Below are positions 8,801-18,108 of a DNA stretch of 64,000 bases, piece by piece; the stretch's first letter is position 1; every line of letters starts with the position of its first letter. The position numbers and the translations under genes were made by a program. This DNA comes from CAZCEC01 sp964497615 (lineage in GTDB: Bacteria > Chloroflexota > Anaerolineae > Anaerolineales > UBA6663). The notes under the pieces were generated by a model, which saw nothing but the letters and a program-made list of their open reading frames with translations, had not been told where the DNA came from and did not search any database. The stretch lies in the NCBI GenBank assembly GCA_964497615.1, contig CAZCEC010000002.1:124001-188000 (forward strand). The letters are read 5' to 3'.

Positions 8801-10018
8801 ATGTCTGCGCTGCGCATCGCGCTCTATCACAATCTGCACTCCGGCGGCGCCAAGCGCGTGGCCGCGGAGGAAGTGAAGCGGCTGGCGCGGCGGCATCACG
8901 TGAGTGTGTTCACGCTGACCAGCGCCGACACGGCTTTTGCCGAACAGGGGGCCGCGCCCGAGGCCGCCACGGTCACCCTGCCCTATCGGGCGGTGCGCAT
9001 GGCTGGGCGCCCGTTTGGCCGGATCAATCCGGTGTTGGGGCTGGTCAACATCGGGCGCATGGCGCGGCTGGCGCGGCAGACTGCCGCCCTGATCGACCGG
9101 AGCGGTTTCGACCTCGTGCTCGTCCACCCCTGCCAACTGACGCAGGCCCCCTTGATGCTGCGGTGGACGCGCACGCCGTCCGTTTACTATTGCCATGAAC
9201 TGCCTCGCCATCTGTACGAACCACCCATCCGCGGCACGGCGGAGGAAGACGGCCGGTGGCGGGCCAGGCTGGACCGCGTGGACCCGTTCTACCGGGGCAT
9301 TCGGGTCGTGCTCAAACAGCTCGACCAGACCAATGCTGGCCGTGCCGGCCGCATCGTCACCAATTCCCGCTTCACGCAGCGCAACATCGCCGCCGCCTAC
9401 CAGCGCGCCGCCGAGGTTTGTTACCCAGGCGTGGAGCCGGGCGACTTCGGGCCGGCAGCCCGGACGCGGGAGGGCTTCGTCCTGTCCGTGGGCGCCATCA
9501 CGCCCGCCAAGGGGTTCAGCTTTGTGATCCTGGCCTTGGCCGCCCTGCCCGCCGCGCAGCGCCCGCCGCTCGTCATCGTCGGCAACTACCAGGAACAAGG
9601 GGAACGAGACCGCCTGCAGCGCCTGGCCGGGACGCTGGATGTGACGCTGCACTGCCATGTGGGCGTGAGCGAGGCGGAACTGCGCGACTGGTATGCGCGG
9701 GCCGGCTGCGTGGCGTACGCCCCCATCCGCGAGCCGTTTGGCCTGGTGGCGCTGGAAGCCATGGCGGCCGGGGCGCCGCTGGTGGCGGTGGCCGAAGGCG
9801 GGCTGACGGAAACGGTCGTCGAGGGCGTCACGGGCCGGCTCCTGCCGCGCGACCCGCGCCTCTTCGCGCAGGCGATTGGCGGCCTGCTGAACGATCCGCG
9901 GGCGGCCCAGCGCTTGGGGCAAGCCGCGCGCCAACATGTGCGCGAACAGTGGACCTGGGACCGGCACGTGACGCAGCTTGAGGCGCTGTTGGGCCAGCCT
10001 GCGCTCCAACCGGCCTGA
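8801..10018 (+). CDS. GT4 family glycosyltransferase
   Basis: A 405-residue GT-B fold retaining glycosyltransferase. The N-terminal Rossmann domain contains the glycine-rich loop NLHSGGAKRVAAEE. The C-terminal donor-binding domain has the E-x7-E motif in EPFGLVALEAMAAGAP. The frame continues upstream, but the ATG at 8801 gives the standard GT4 start (MSALRIALYHN) and lies 19 bases after the flippase stop. It would transfer a sugar from a nucleotide-sugar donor to the growing lipid-linked repeat unit. The sugar is not predictable. Confidence 0.85.
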   Translation: MSALRIALYHNLHSGGAKRVAAEEVKRLARRHHVSVFTLTSADTAFAEQGAAPEAATVTLPYRAVRMAGRPFGRINPVLGLVNIGRMARLARQTAALIDRSGFDLVLVHPCQLTQAPLMLRWTRTPSVYYCHELPRHLYEPPIRGTAEEDGRWRARLDRVDPFYRGIRVVLKQLDQTNAGRAGRIVTNSRFTQRNIAAAYQRAAEVCYPGVEPGDFGPAARTREGFVLSVGAITPAKGFSFVILALAALPAAQRPPLVIVGNYQEQGERDRLQRLAGTLDVTLHCHVGVSEAELRDWYARAGCVAYAPIREPFGLVALEAMAAGAPLVAVAEGGLTETVVEGVTGRLLPRDPRLFAQAIGGLLNDPRAAQRLGQAARQHVREQWTWDRHVTQLEALLGQPALQPA

Positions 10019-10027
10019 GCGATTGCC

Positions 10028-11281
10028 ATGCATATCTTGTTTTTGTCGCGCTGGTTTCCGTATCCGATCGACAACGGCTCGAAGCTGCGCATCACAAGTT
10101 TGATCCAGACGCTGGCGCGCCGGCACCGCGTGCACCTGATTGCGTTTGCCGAGCAGCCCCCGGCCGTGGGCGACGTGCAGGCCGTGCGGCAGTACGCGGC
10201 CTCGGTCGCCGCCGTCCCCTACCGGGCCTTTGACCCGCGGCGGCCGGCGGCTCTGGCGGGGTTCCTGTCTGCCCGCCCGCGCTCGGTCATCGACACCTTC
10301 AGCGCGCCGATGCAGGCGGCTGTGGCACAGGCGCGCCGCGACTGGCGGCCGGCGCTGGTGATCGCCTCCGAGATTGACATGGCAGTCTATGCGGCGGCTC
10401 TGCGGCCGTGCCCCTTGATCCTGGAGGATCTGGAAGTCACGCCCATTTACGAGCCCTACCTGAAGGCGGCCTCCATGCGCGCCCGGCTTCGGGCGGGCCT
10501 ATCGTGGTGGAAGCTGTGCGGCTATATCCGCTGGCTGGCGCGCCGGTTCGATGCATTCACGGTGGCCTCAGAAGTTGAACAGAAGCGGGTGCTGGCGGTG
10601 GCCTCGCCGCGGGGCGGCGTTGCCCTGGTCCCCAATGGCGTGCACCTCGGCGCCCGGCCCGCCGGGGCCCAGGCTGTTCCGGACACGCTGATCTACGCCG
10701 GCTCGCTGACCTATCGCGCCAACTTCGAGGCCGTGGACTATTTCCTGCGCGATATCTTCCCCCTCATCCGGGCGCAGCGCCCGGCCGCGTGCCTGGCGGT
10801 GACGGGCAAGCTGGATGGCGTGCGCCTCGACCGCCTGCCGCACGATGACCAGGTGCGCTTCACCGGCTGCCTCGACGATGTGCGCCCCCTGATCGCTGGC
10901 GCCTGGGCCAGCGTCGTGCCCCTGCGCTCCGGCGGCGGCACGCGCCTGAAGGTCCTCGAGTCGCTGGCGCTCGGCACGCCCGTGGTGTCCACCTCCAAGG
11001 GCGCCGAGGGCCTGGACCTGAGGCCGGGCCGCGATCTCTTGATCGCGGACGAACCGGCCGAGTTCGCTGGCGCGGTGGTGGCGCTGCTCGACAGCCCGGA
11101 ACTGCGCCGCTCGCTCAGCCGGCATGGCCGCCAGGCCGTGGAGGCCAGATACAACTGGGACGCCATCGGGGAGGGGTTCTGCGCCTTCGCCGAGCAGATC
11201 AGCGCGCAGGCCGGGGCCGCGCCGCCGCCGGGACGGCCCGGGCGCCTGCCGGGAGTCCACTCGCCGGTGCGCGGCCGCTGA
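10028..11281 (+). CDS. GT4 family glycosyltransferase
   Basis: A 417-residue GT-B fold enzyme starting MHILFLSRWFPYPIDNGSK, the opening seen in glycosyltransferases of exosortase-linked EPS loci. The donor domain carries PLRSGGGTRLKVLESLALG, where the conserved Glu contacts the donor sugar. The gene follows the previous GT by 9 bases and precedes the ligase-like gene by about 11, so it is in the same transcript. The C-terminal tail is Gly/Pro/Ala-rich and probably disordered. Donor and acceptor are unknown. Confidence 0.85.
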   Translation: MHILFLSRWFPYPIDNGSKLRITSLIQTLARRHRVHLIAFAEQPPAVGDVQAVRQYAASVAAVPYRAFDPRRPAALAGFLSARPRSVIDTFSAPMQAAVAQARRDWRPALVIASEIDMAVYAAALRPCPLILEDLEVTPIYEPYLKAASMRARLRAGLSWWKLCGYIRWLARRFDAFTVASEVEQKRVLAVASPRGGVALVPNGVHLGARPAGAQAVPDTLIYAGSLTYRANFEAVDYFLRDIFPLIRAQRPAACLAVTGKLDGVRLDRLPHDDQVRFTGCLDDVRPLIAGAWASVVPLRSGGGTRLKVLESLALGTPVVSTSKGAEGLDLRPGRDLLIADEPAEFAGAVVALLDSPELRRSLSRHGRQAVEARYNWDAIGEGFCAFAEQISAQAGAAPPPGRPGRLPGVHSPVRGR

Positions 11282-11292
11282 CATTGGGGAGC

Positions 11293-12753
11293 ATGCCCGT
11301 GCTGCACGGAAACCGTCGTTTCATCGCCTGGCCGCCCTACCGGGTACTGCTGCGGGTTGGGATTGCCGCGGCGGTGCTGGCGCTGGCGGCGGCGCTGGGC
11401 CTGCTGCCCGGCCTATCGCAGCGCTTCCAATCGCCCGCCATCATGCTCGCGGTCATGGCGGCCAGCGCCGTGGGCCTCGGCGCGCTGGCCTGGAAACGCT
11501 CGGAGCGGTTTGAATACGGCCTGCTGGCCGTGCCCCTGTTGGCCGGGCTGTTCAACTTCCTCACCCTCCCCACGGGCACCCAAAGCCGGCTGGTCCTCAG
11601 CCTGGTGGCCGTGCTCGGCCTGTTGGGGCTGTGGGTGTTGGAATGGCTTGTGGCCCATCGCCGGATCGTGCTGCGGCCGCTGGCCCTCAACGCGCCGGTG
11701 CTGGGGTTTGCCGCCGTCAGTGTCATCGCCTATGGGTGGAGCAACTTGCTGCGCGATCCCCTGGTGCCCGTCTGGGGTTCGTTTCGCGCGGTGCAGATCG
11801 CCGCGCTGGGCGTGAATGTATCGCTGCCCTTGTTCGCTTTGCTGGTCGCCAACAAAGTCCGTCAGGCTGCCTGGCTGCAAGCGTTGACGTGGCTCATCAT
11901 CGGCCTGGGCGCCGTCGCGATTTCGGCTTTGCAGTTTCAGCTTCCCACGCTCAGGCTGATTCAGAACGGCTCGCGGGGGTTGTTCCCCATGTGGGCGGCG
12001 GCCCTGACCTATGCCCAGGCGGTGTACAACGAGAAATTGGGCTGGGGCGCGCGGGCGCTGCTGCTGGGGCTGGCCGGGTGGTTCTTCTTCTACTACCTGG
12101 GCCAGCACGCCGACTGGCTCAGCGGCTGGGCGCCCATGCTCGCGGCCTGCGGGCTGATCTCGGCCCGGCGCTCGTGGAAATTGCTCTGTCTGGCTGGCGC
12201 AGCCGCGCTGATTTTCTTCGCGTTCAATTTCCAGACCTTCTATCAGAACATCTATCTCGCCAATATCGAAAGCGGCGGGCTTCAGCGCCTGGACCTGTGG
12301 CGCAACAACCTGGAGCTGGTCGCCCGCCATCCGCTCTTTGGCGTCGGGCCGGCGGGCTATGCCGTGTACTACATGGCCTATCATGCCGGGGAGGCGCGCT
12401 CGACGCATAACAACTACTTTGACGTGGCGGCCCAGGCCGGGGTGATCGGGCTGGCGTTCTTCCTGTGGCTGTTCGCGGTGCTGATCCGGCTGGGGCATCA
12501 GACCTGCCGGCATCTCAGCGGGCGCCGCGACTTCGAGGCGGGCTTTGCCGCGGCCGCCTGGGCCGGCTGTGTGGGCGCCTGCGCCGGCATGATGCTGGGC
12601 GACTGGGTGCTGCCCTTTGCCTACAACCAGACCATTGCGGGCGTGGACAATGCCGTCTTCACCTGGCTGATCGCGGGCGGCCTGGTCAGCCTGCATCAAG
12701 CGGTGCGGCCCTCGGCCGGACCGGAAAGGCGGGCGCGTGCGCCTCGGGCTTGA
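11293..12753 (+). CDS. O-antigen ligase/polymerase-like membrane protein
   Basis: About 486 residues and roughly twelve hydrophobic segments. The large periplasmic loop contains VGPAGYAVYYMAYH followed by STHNNYFDVAAQAGVIG, the Wzy_C-type signature in which a conserved His of an SxHN motif is needed for polymer transfer. It would polymerise EPS units or ligate glycan to a lipid or protein. The first ATG is at 11293; a TTG three codons earlier is also possible. The 3' end overlaps the next gene by 17 bases, so translation is coupled. Confidence 0.82.
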   Translation: MPVLHGNRRFIAWPPYRVLLRVGIAAAVLALAAALGLLPGLSQRFQSPAIMLAVMAASAVGLGALAWKRSERFEYGLLAVPLLAGLFNFLTLPTGTQSRLVLSLVAVLGLLGLWVLEWLVAHRRIVLRPLALNAPVLGFAAVSVIAYGWSNLLRDPLVPVWGSFRAVQIAALGVNVSLPLFALLVANKVRQAAWLQALTWLIIGLGAVAISALQFQLPTLRLIQNGSRGLFPMWAAALTYAQAVYNEKLGWGARALLLGLAGWFFFYYLGQHADWLSGWAPMLAACGLISARRSWKLLCLAGAAALIFFAFNFQTFYQNIYLANIESGGLQRLDLWRNNLELVARHPLFGVGPAGYAVYYMAYHAGEARSTHNNYFDVAAQAGVIGLAFFLWLFAVLIRLGHQTCRHLSGRRDFEAGFAAAAWAGCVGACAGMMLGDWVLPFAYNQTIAGVDNAVFTWLIAGGLVSLHQAVRPSAGPERRARAPRA

Positions 12754-13894
12754 TGTGCGCTATCTTTCCCACGGCCTGTATGGCGGGATTCACACCTATC
12801 TGACTAATCTCCTGCCGCCGCTGCTGGACCTCTGCCGGGCGCACGATGTGTTTTTGTATGCCGACACCAAGCGCCCGTTCGAGTTGGAGCGCCTGCCGCC
12901 CAACGCGCAGGTGCGGCTGCTCCCCTGGCGTCACCCCCTGTCGAGCGTGGCCAATGATTTTGCCCTGCGCCGCTGGATGGCCCGTGACAACCTGGAGGTG
13001 GTGCACTTTCCGGCGAACTACGGTTTTGCCCCGCCCGGCGCGGCCACGGTTCTGACGGTGCATGATGCGATCAACCTCATGCCGCTGTGGGAGATCGTGC
13101 GCGGCCATCCCAAGACTGCCCGCACCCTGGCGCTGATGACGTTTCTCCACCTCTGCACGGCGGCGGCGGTGCGCCGGGCCAGCCTGATCCTGACCGTCTC
13201 GCAGCACGCTGCCCAGGAGATTGCCCGCTTTGGCCGCGTGGACTGGCGCCGCATCCGAGTTGCGGCGCATGCGCCGCCGCCGGACCTCAGGCGCGTGCAG
13301 GACGAGGCAACCCTGGCCGCCGTGCGCGAGCGCCACGCCATTGCGGGGTCCTTTGTCCTGGCCGATGCCCTCAAGAACCCCGCCGTGCTGCTGCGCGCCT
13401 GGCGCCGTCTCACACCAGGGTTGAGAGCCCGCTATCGGATCGTCTTCTTTTCGCGCCAGCCCAGCGTGCCCGCCGCCGTCGGCGAGGCGGTGCGGGCCGG
13501 CTATGCCTGCCTGCTGGCGCGCCCTTCGCGCGCCGATCTGATCGCGCTGTACAGCCTGGCGGACGCCTTCGTCTTCCCGTCGCTGCTGGAAGGCTTCGGC
13601 CTCCCCATCCTCGAGGCCATGACGTGCGGCGCGCCGGTGATCGCGTCGGACCGGGGGGCCATCCCGGAAGTGGCGGCGCGGGCGGCGCTGCTGGTGGATG
13701 CCGAGGACGACCAGGCGCTGGCGGCCTGCCTCACACGGGTGCTGACCGATCCGGCGGAGGCCGAACGGCTGCGGCAGGCCGGCCGGGCGCGGGCGGCGCA
13801 GTTCTCCTGGCCGCGAACCGCCCGGCTGGTGCTGGATACCTACACCGAGGCGCGGCGCGGCCTGACCGCCGGTGTGCCTGTGGAGCAATGTTGA
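12737..13894 (+). CDS. GT4 family glycosyltransferase, GTG start
   Basis: A 385-residue GT-B glycosyltransferase beginning at a GTG inside the end of the previous gene (MRLGLDVRYLSHGLYGG). The donor domain contains FPSLLEGFGLPILEAMTCG with the two conserved acidic residues, followed by ASDRGAIPEV. It matches mannosyl/rhamnosyl-type GT4 enzymes of capsule loci. The coupled start points to co-translation with the ligase-like protein. Confidence 0.85.
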   Translation: MRLGLDVRYLSHGLYGGIHTYLTNLLPPLLDLCRAHDVFLYADTKRPFELERLPPNAQVRLLPWRHPLSSVANDFALRRWMARDNLEVVHFPANYGFAPPGAATVLTVHDAINLMPLWEIVRGHPKTARTLALMTFLHLCTAAAVRRASLILTVSQHAAQEIARFGRVDWRRIRVAAHAPPPDLRRVQDEATLAAVRERHAIAGSFVLADALKNPAVLLRAWRRLTPGLRARYRIVFFSRQPSVPAAVGEAVRAGYACLLARPSRADLIALYSLADAFVFPSLLEGFGLPILEAMTCGAPVIASDRGAIPEVAARAALLVDAEDDQALAACLTRVLTDPAEAERLRQAGRARAAQFSWPRTARLVLDTYTEARRGLTAGVPVEQC

Positions 13895-13908
13895 GAGGCC
13901 CACCTCAT

Positions 13909-14808
13909 ATGGCGGCGCCCAAGGTCGTGACCGTTGTGCTGAACACCAATCGCTGCCAGGACACGCTGGCCTGTCTGGCTTCCCTGTCCGCCAGCACGTA
14001 CGGCAACCATCAGGTGGTCGTGCTCGACAATGCGTCCACCGACTCCTCGGTGGCCGCCATCCAGGCGGCCTATCCGGCTGTCCGCGTCATTGGGCTGAGC
14101 GAGAACCGCGGCTATGCCGGCAACAACAACGCCGGCATTCGCCACGCGCTGGCGCTGGGGGCCGACTGGGTCCTTGTGCTCAACGAGGACACGCTGCTGG
14201 ACCGCCACTGCCTGGAGCGCTTGGTGGCGGCGGGCGAGGCCGGCGCCCGGATCGGGATCGTGGGGCCGCTGGTGTATCACCACGACGAGCCGCAGGTCAT
14301 CCAATCCGCGGGAGGGCGGCTGGACCGGCGCTGGCAGGCCAGCCACGCGGCGCAGAATCAGCCCGACACCGGCCAGCTTCAGGGACCGCAGACCGTGGAT
14401 TGGCTGACCGGCTGCGCCATTCTGGTGCGGCGCGCGTTGATTGACGAGATCGGCCTGCTGGACGAGCGCTTTTACTACTACTGGGAAGAAGTGGACTGGT
14501 GCCTGCGGGCCCGGCAGGCCGGGTGGGGCCTCCGGCTCGTGCCGGAGGCGAAGTTGTGGCACAAGGGCGTCCAGCGCCGCTACCGGCCGGGGGCGAACGT
14601 GGCGTATTACAACACGCGCAACCGGTTCCTGCTGCTCGCCAAGCACCACGCGTCGCCCGCGGCGTGGCTGTGCGCCGGCTGGCAATCGCTGCGCGCCCTG
14701 GCCAGCCTGTCGTTCAGTCCCAGGTGGCGCGGCCAGCGCCAGGCGCGCGAGGCAGTGTGGCAAGGGTTGATTGATTTTGGCTTGCGCCGCTGGGGCGCCC
14801 GGTCCTGA
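13909..14808 (+). CDS. GT2 family glycosyltransferase (rhamnosyltransferase-like)
   Basis: A 299-residue GT-A fold enzyme. VVTVVLNTNRCQDT begins the nucleotide-binding strand, VLNEDTLLD supplies the DxD-equivalent metal site, and the EEVDWCLRARQAGW block is the catalytic ED motif found in rhamnosyltransferase-like GT2s. The start ATG at 13909 has GAGAGG at 13893-13898 ten bases upstream, which favours it over the in-frame ATG at 13888. The sugar donor is probably a dTDP- or UDP-sugar; which one is unknown. Confidence 0.85.
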   Translation: MAAPKVVTVVLNTNRCQDTLACLASLSASTYGNHQVVVLDNASTDSSVAAIQAAYPAVRVIGLSENRGYAGNNNAGIRHALALGADWVLVLNEDTLLDRHCLERLVAAGEAGARIGIVGPLVYHHDEPQVIQSAGGRLDRRWQASHAAQNQPDTGQLQGPQTVDWLTGCAILVRRALIDEIGLLDERFYYYWEEVDWCLRARQAGWGLRLVPEAKLWHKGVQRRYRPGANVAYYNTRNRFLLLAKHHASPAAWLCAGWQSLRALASLSFSPRWRGQRQAREAVWQGLIDFGLRRWGARS

Positions 14809-14872
14809 CGGGCATTGAGGCGCGCCCCGGCCCGCCGCCACCATCCACCGCTTATCGAGCCAAGAGTTTCCC

Positions 14873-16396
14873 ATGGGACGCATACCGCAGTTGGTTCGCC
14901 GCTACCGGCGAGGCGGTTTCATCTTCTGCCTCCTGCTGGCCTGCTTCGCCTACACCTTTCCGCGCTGGGCCGATCCCAACCAGAACTCGCGCCTGGATAT
15001 GGTCATCGCCGTGGTGGAAGATGGCACCTTCCAGATCGACCGCTACGTCGCCAACACGGTGGACTATGCGCGCGTGGGCGGCCACTACTACAGCGACAAG
15101 GCCCCGGGCGCCGCTTTCTTGGGGATCGGCGTGTATGCCGTGCTCGACCGCGTGCTCGACCTGCCCGTCATCGCGCCGCTGACCGAGCGCCTGGAGACCA
15201 ATGCCGCTTTTGTCTCCACCCTGCGCGCGGATGGTTCGGGCATCTTCGCCGAAAAGGTGCGCTTCGCGGCGGCGCAGGTGGCGCTGAGCTTCATCCTGGC
15301 GGCCCTGCCCACGGCCGGCATTGGGGTGCTGCTGGACCGCACGCTCACCCAGTTCGGCGCTCCGCCCCGGCTCGCCCTGGCGGCGGCGCTGGGCTATGGG
15401 CTGCTCACCCCGGCCTTTGCGTATGCCAATGCCTTCTACGGCCATCAATTGAGCGCCGCCTTGCTGCTGCTGGCCTTCTACCTGATGCGGCCCGGCACCG
15501 GCGCTGCCGGCCGCGGCCGGCTGGCGCTGATGGGCTTGCTCCTGGCGTACAGCGTCATCACCGAGTATCCGGCCATCCTGATCGCGGGCCTATTGAGCGG
15601 GTACCTGCTTCACCGGCTGCTGCGCGAGGGGCGCGCCTGGGCCAGCGGGTGGTTCGCGCTGGGCGCCGTGGCCGTCGCGATTCCGTGGCTGGCGTACAAC
15701 ACGGCCGTCTTTGGCGCGCCGCTGGCGCTGGGCTACAGCAACTCGGAGCTGTGGCTGACGGAGCACGGCCGCGGGTTCATGAGCCTGTCGTGGCCCAGCC
15801 TGGAAGCGCTGTGGGGCATTACCTTTAGCCCGTTTCGGGGGCTGTTCGTCCTCTCGCCGGTGCTGCTGCTGGCCGGGCCGGGGCTGTGGTGCTGGTGGCG
15901 CGCGCGGCGCGGCCGGGCCGAGTTCTGGGTGGTGCTGTCCAGCCTGCTGGCCTTCCTCGTCTTCAATGCCTCGTCTGGCATGTGGTGGGGCGGCTTTGCG
16001 GTTGGCCCGCGCTATTTGCTGCCGGCCCTGCCGTTCGCGGCGCTGGCGTGGGCCTTTGCCGCGCACCACTGGCGGCGCCCGTGGTTCTGGGCGCTGACCG
16101 CCGGGCTGGCGGCATGGTCTTTCATCGCCACCTGGGGATTAGCCCTGGCGGGGCAGGCCTTTCCGCCGGACAGCCTGCGCAATCCCCTGGTGGAATATGC
16201 CTGGCCCAATTGGGTGGCGGGCAACATTGCCCGCAACTTTGGCACGGTGCTGGGGCTGCCGGGCCTCCTGAGCCTGCTGCCGCTGCTGGCGCTGGTGCTT
16301 GCCCTCGCCGCCGCCTGGCTATGGGGAAACGGATGGTCCCCGGCCCGCGCCGGCCTGAAGCGGACCGCCCCCGCCGCGGATGGCCGCGCTGTTTGA
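14873..16396 (+). CDS. Polytopic membrane protein, GT-C/PMT-like
   Basis: A 507-residue protein with about eleven to twelve predicted membrane helices. The first outer loop has an acidic and aromatic stretch (DPNQNSRLDMVIAVVEDG, then YSDKAPG), as in PMT/GT39-like proteins found widely in Chloroflexota. The real function is not known; lipid-linked sugar transfer outside the membrane is the best guess. It lies 64 bases downstream of the GT2 gene and 14 bases before a second large membrane protein. Confidence 0.6.
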   Translation: MGRIPQLVRRYRRGGFIFCLLLACFAYTFPRWADPNQNSRLDMVIAVVEDGTFQIDRYVANTVDYARVGGHYYSDKAPGAAFLGIGVYAVLDRVLDLPVIAPLTERLETNAAFVSTLRADGSGIFAEKVRFAAAQVALSFILAALPTAGIGVLLDRTLTQFGAPPRLALAAALGYGLLTPAFAYANAFYGHQLSAALLLLAFYLMRPGTGAAGRGRLALMGLLLAYSVITEYPAILIAGLLSGYLLHRLLREGRAWASGWFALGAVAVAIPWLAYNTAVFGAPLALGYSNSELWLTEHGRGFMSLSWPSLEALWGITFSPFRGLFVLSPVLLLAGPGLWCWWRARRGRAEFWVVLSSLLAFLVFNASSGMWWGGFAVGPRYLLPALPFAALAWAFAAHHWRRPWFWALTAGLAAWSFIATWGLALAGQAFPPDSLRNPLVEYAWPNWVAGNIARNFGTVLGLPGLLSLLPLLALVLALAAAWLWGNGWSPARAGLKRTAPAADGRAV

Positions 16397-16410
16397 CGTT
16401 CGCCACAACG

Positions 16411-18108
16411 ATGGATCGCGCCTGGACACTTGGACGACTGCGGCTGCATAGGGCCGCCGGGGACGTTTCGAACTGGACCCTGGTCGCCACGACCATCGTC
16501 GGTCTGTGGGTGATCACCAGCCTGCCGTACGTCTTCGCCTACTGGACGGCGCCCGCCGACCGGCAGTTCATGGGGATCGTGCTCGACGTGCCCGATCACG
16601 CGCAGTACTTCTCCTGGATGCGCGAACTCGCTGTGGCGCCGCTGGCCGCCAACAAGCTGACGCCCGAGGCCAATCCGCCGTTGTTCTTCAACCTGCTGTG
16701 GTGGGGCTTGGGCCGGCTGGGGCGGCTGCTCCAATTGGACTATGCCCAGGTGTATCAAATCCTGCGGCTGGCGGTGTGCGTGGCGTTTCCGCTGGCCGTC
16801 TTCCGCTTGTGCGGGTGGCTGGCGGACGATGCCCTGAAGCGCCGCGCGGCCTTTCTGGTCATTTTGCTGACCTCCGGCTTTGGCTGGGTGCTGGTCGGGC
16901 TGAAGTACACCCTGGCGCGCGGCGAGTTGTGGTACCCGCTGGATGTGTTCATTGCCGAGGGCAACACCTTTCTGGGGTTGCTCGGCTATCCCCACTTCAT
17001 CGGCGCCGCCCTCTACATCCTGGTCTTCGACCTGGTGCTGCGCGGCGAGGCCCGCGGCCAACTGCGCTATGCCGTGGCCGCCGGCCTCCTGGCCCAGTTT
17101 CTGGGGTGGCAGCATGCCTACGACCTGCTGTCCATCTACGGGGTGCTGGCGGCCTATGCCGGCCTGCAATGGCTGCGCGACCGCCGCTGGCCGCGGTACC
17201 TGATCAAGAGCGGGTTGGTGGTCGCGCTCCTCTCCTGGTGGCCGGCCGGGTACTCGGTCTACCTCACCTCCGCCGATCCGCTGTGGCGCGCGGTGCTGGA
17301 TCAGTTCGCCAATGCCGGCGTGTTTACGCCCGGCCCGCTGCACCTGCCCATCCTGCTGGGGCCGGCCTTTCTGCTGGCGCTGTTCGCGGCGGTCAAGGCC
17401 AACCTACTCCGGCTGGCCGGCATCCCCAACAAGCGGCTCTTCGTCCAGGGCTGGTTCTGGGTGACGTTCGTCCTGATCTACTTGCCCGTCGAATACCAGA
17501 TCCACCTGCTCAATGGCTGGCAGGTGCCCATCGGCCTGCTCGCCGTGAGCGCAGCCGTGGACCAGGTGGCGCCGCGCATGGCGGCGCTGATCGGGCGCAT
17601 CTCGCATTGGGGGCCGCCCACGCCGCAGGCGCTCCGGTGGGGTGCGGTCATTGGGCTGCTGGCCGTCAGCGTGCCCACCAACCTTTACCTATTCGCCTGG
17701 CGCTTCGTGGATCTGGGCCGGCACACCTACCCGTACTACCTGCACACCGATGAGGTGGCGGCCCTGCGGTGGCTGGACGCGCACGCCGCGCCGGACGACG
17801 TCATCCTGTCGTCGCTGAACATCGGGCAGTACGTGCCGATGCTGACCGGCAGCCATGCCTTCCTGGCCCATTGGGCGCAGACGGTGAACTACTACGACAA
17901 GGAGGCCATGGCGGCGCAGTTCTTCGATGAAGCGACCACCGAGGAAAGGCGGCAGGCCATCCTGCGCGCCTTCGGTGTCCGCTATGTGTTTGTCGGGCCA
18001 GCCGAGAAGGCTCTCGGCAGTTACGACCCGTCCCACGCGCCGTACTTGCGCGAGGTATTCAATGCGCCGAACGTCACGGTTTACGAAGCGGCCGAGTTCG
18101 CGGACTGA
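16411..18108 (+). CDS. Polytopic membrane protein, putative GT-C enzyme
   Basis: A 565-residue integral membrane protein. After the first helix a loop with DVPDHAQYFSWMRELAV places acidic residues where GT-C enzymes bind polyprenyl-phosphate sugars. About ten further helices follow. The C-terminal soluble part (LRWLDAHAAPDDVILSSLNI) resembles the extracytoplasmic tail of such enzymes. The frame is open for 525 bases upstream inside the previous gene, but the ATG at 16411 starts the plausible N-terminus. The last 47 bases overlap the proposed start of the next gene. Confidence 0.6.
   Translation: MDRAWTLGRLRLHRAAGDVSNWTLVATTIVGLWVITSLPYVFAYWTAPADRQFMGIVLDVPDHAQYFSWMRELAVAPLAANKLTPEANPPLFFNLLWWGLGRLGRLLQLDYAQVYQILRLAVCVAFPLAVFRLCGWLADDALKRRAAFLVILLTSGFGWVLVGLKYTLARGELWYPLDVFIAEGNTFLGLLGYPHFIGAALYILVFDLVLRGEARGQLRYAVAAGLLAQFLGWQHAYDLLSIYGVLAAYAGLQWLRDRRWPRYLIKSGLVVALLSWWPAGYSVYLTSADPLWRAVLDQFANAGVFTPGPLHLPILLGPAFLLALFAAVKANLLRLAGIPNKRLFVQGWFWVTFVLIYLPVEYQIHLLNGWQVPIGLLAVSAAVDQVAPRMAALIGRISHWGPPTPQALRWGAVIGLLAVSVPTNLYLFAWRFVDLGRHTYPYYLHTDEVAALRWLDAHAAPDDVILSSLNIGQYVPMLTGSHAFLAHWAQTVNYYDKEAMAAQFFDEATTEERRQAILRAFGVRYVFVGPAEKALGSYDPSHAPYLREVFNAPNVTVYEAAEFAD

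Noticed and set aside
5657..8817. Two long minus-strand frames opposite the GT-C-like and flippase genes
   Set aside because: They are rich in Gln/Arg/Gly/Pro without domain features and mirror well-supported membrane proteins on the plus strand.
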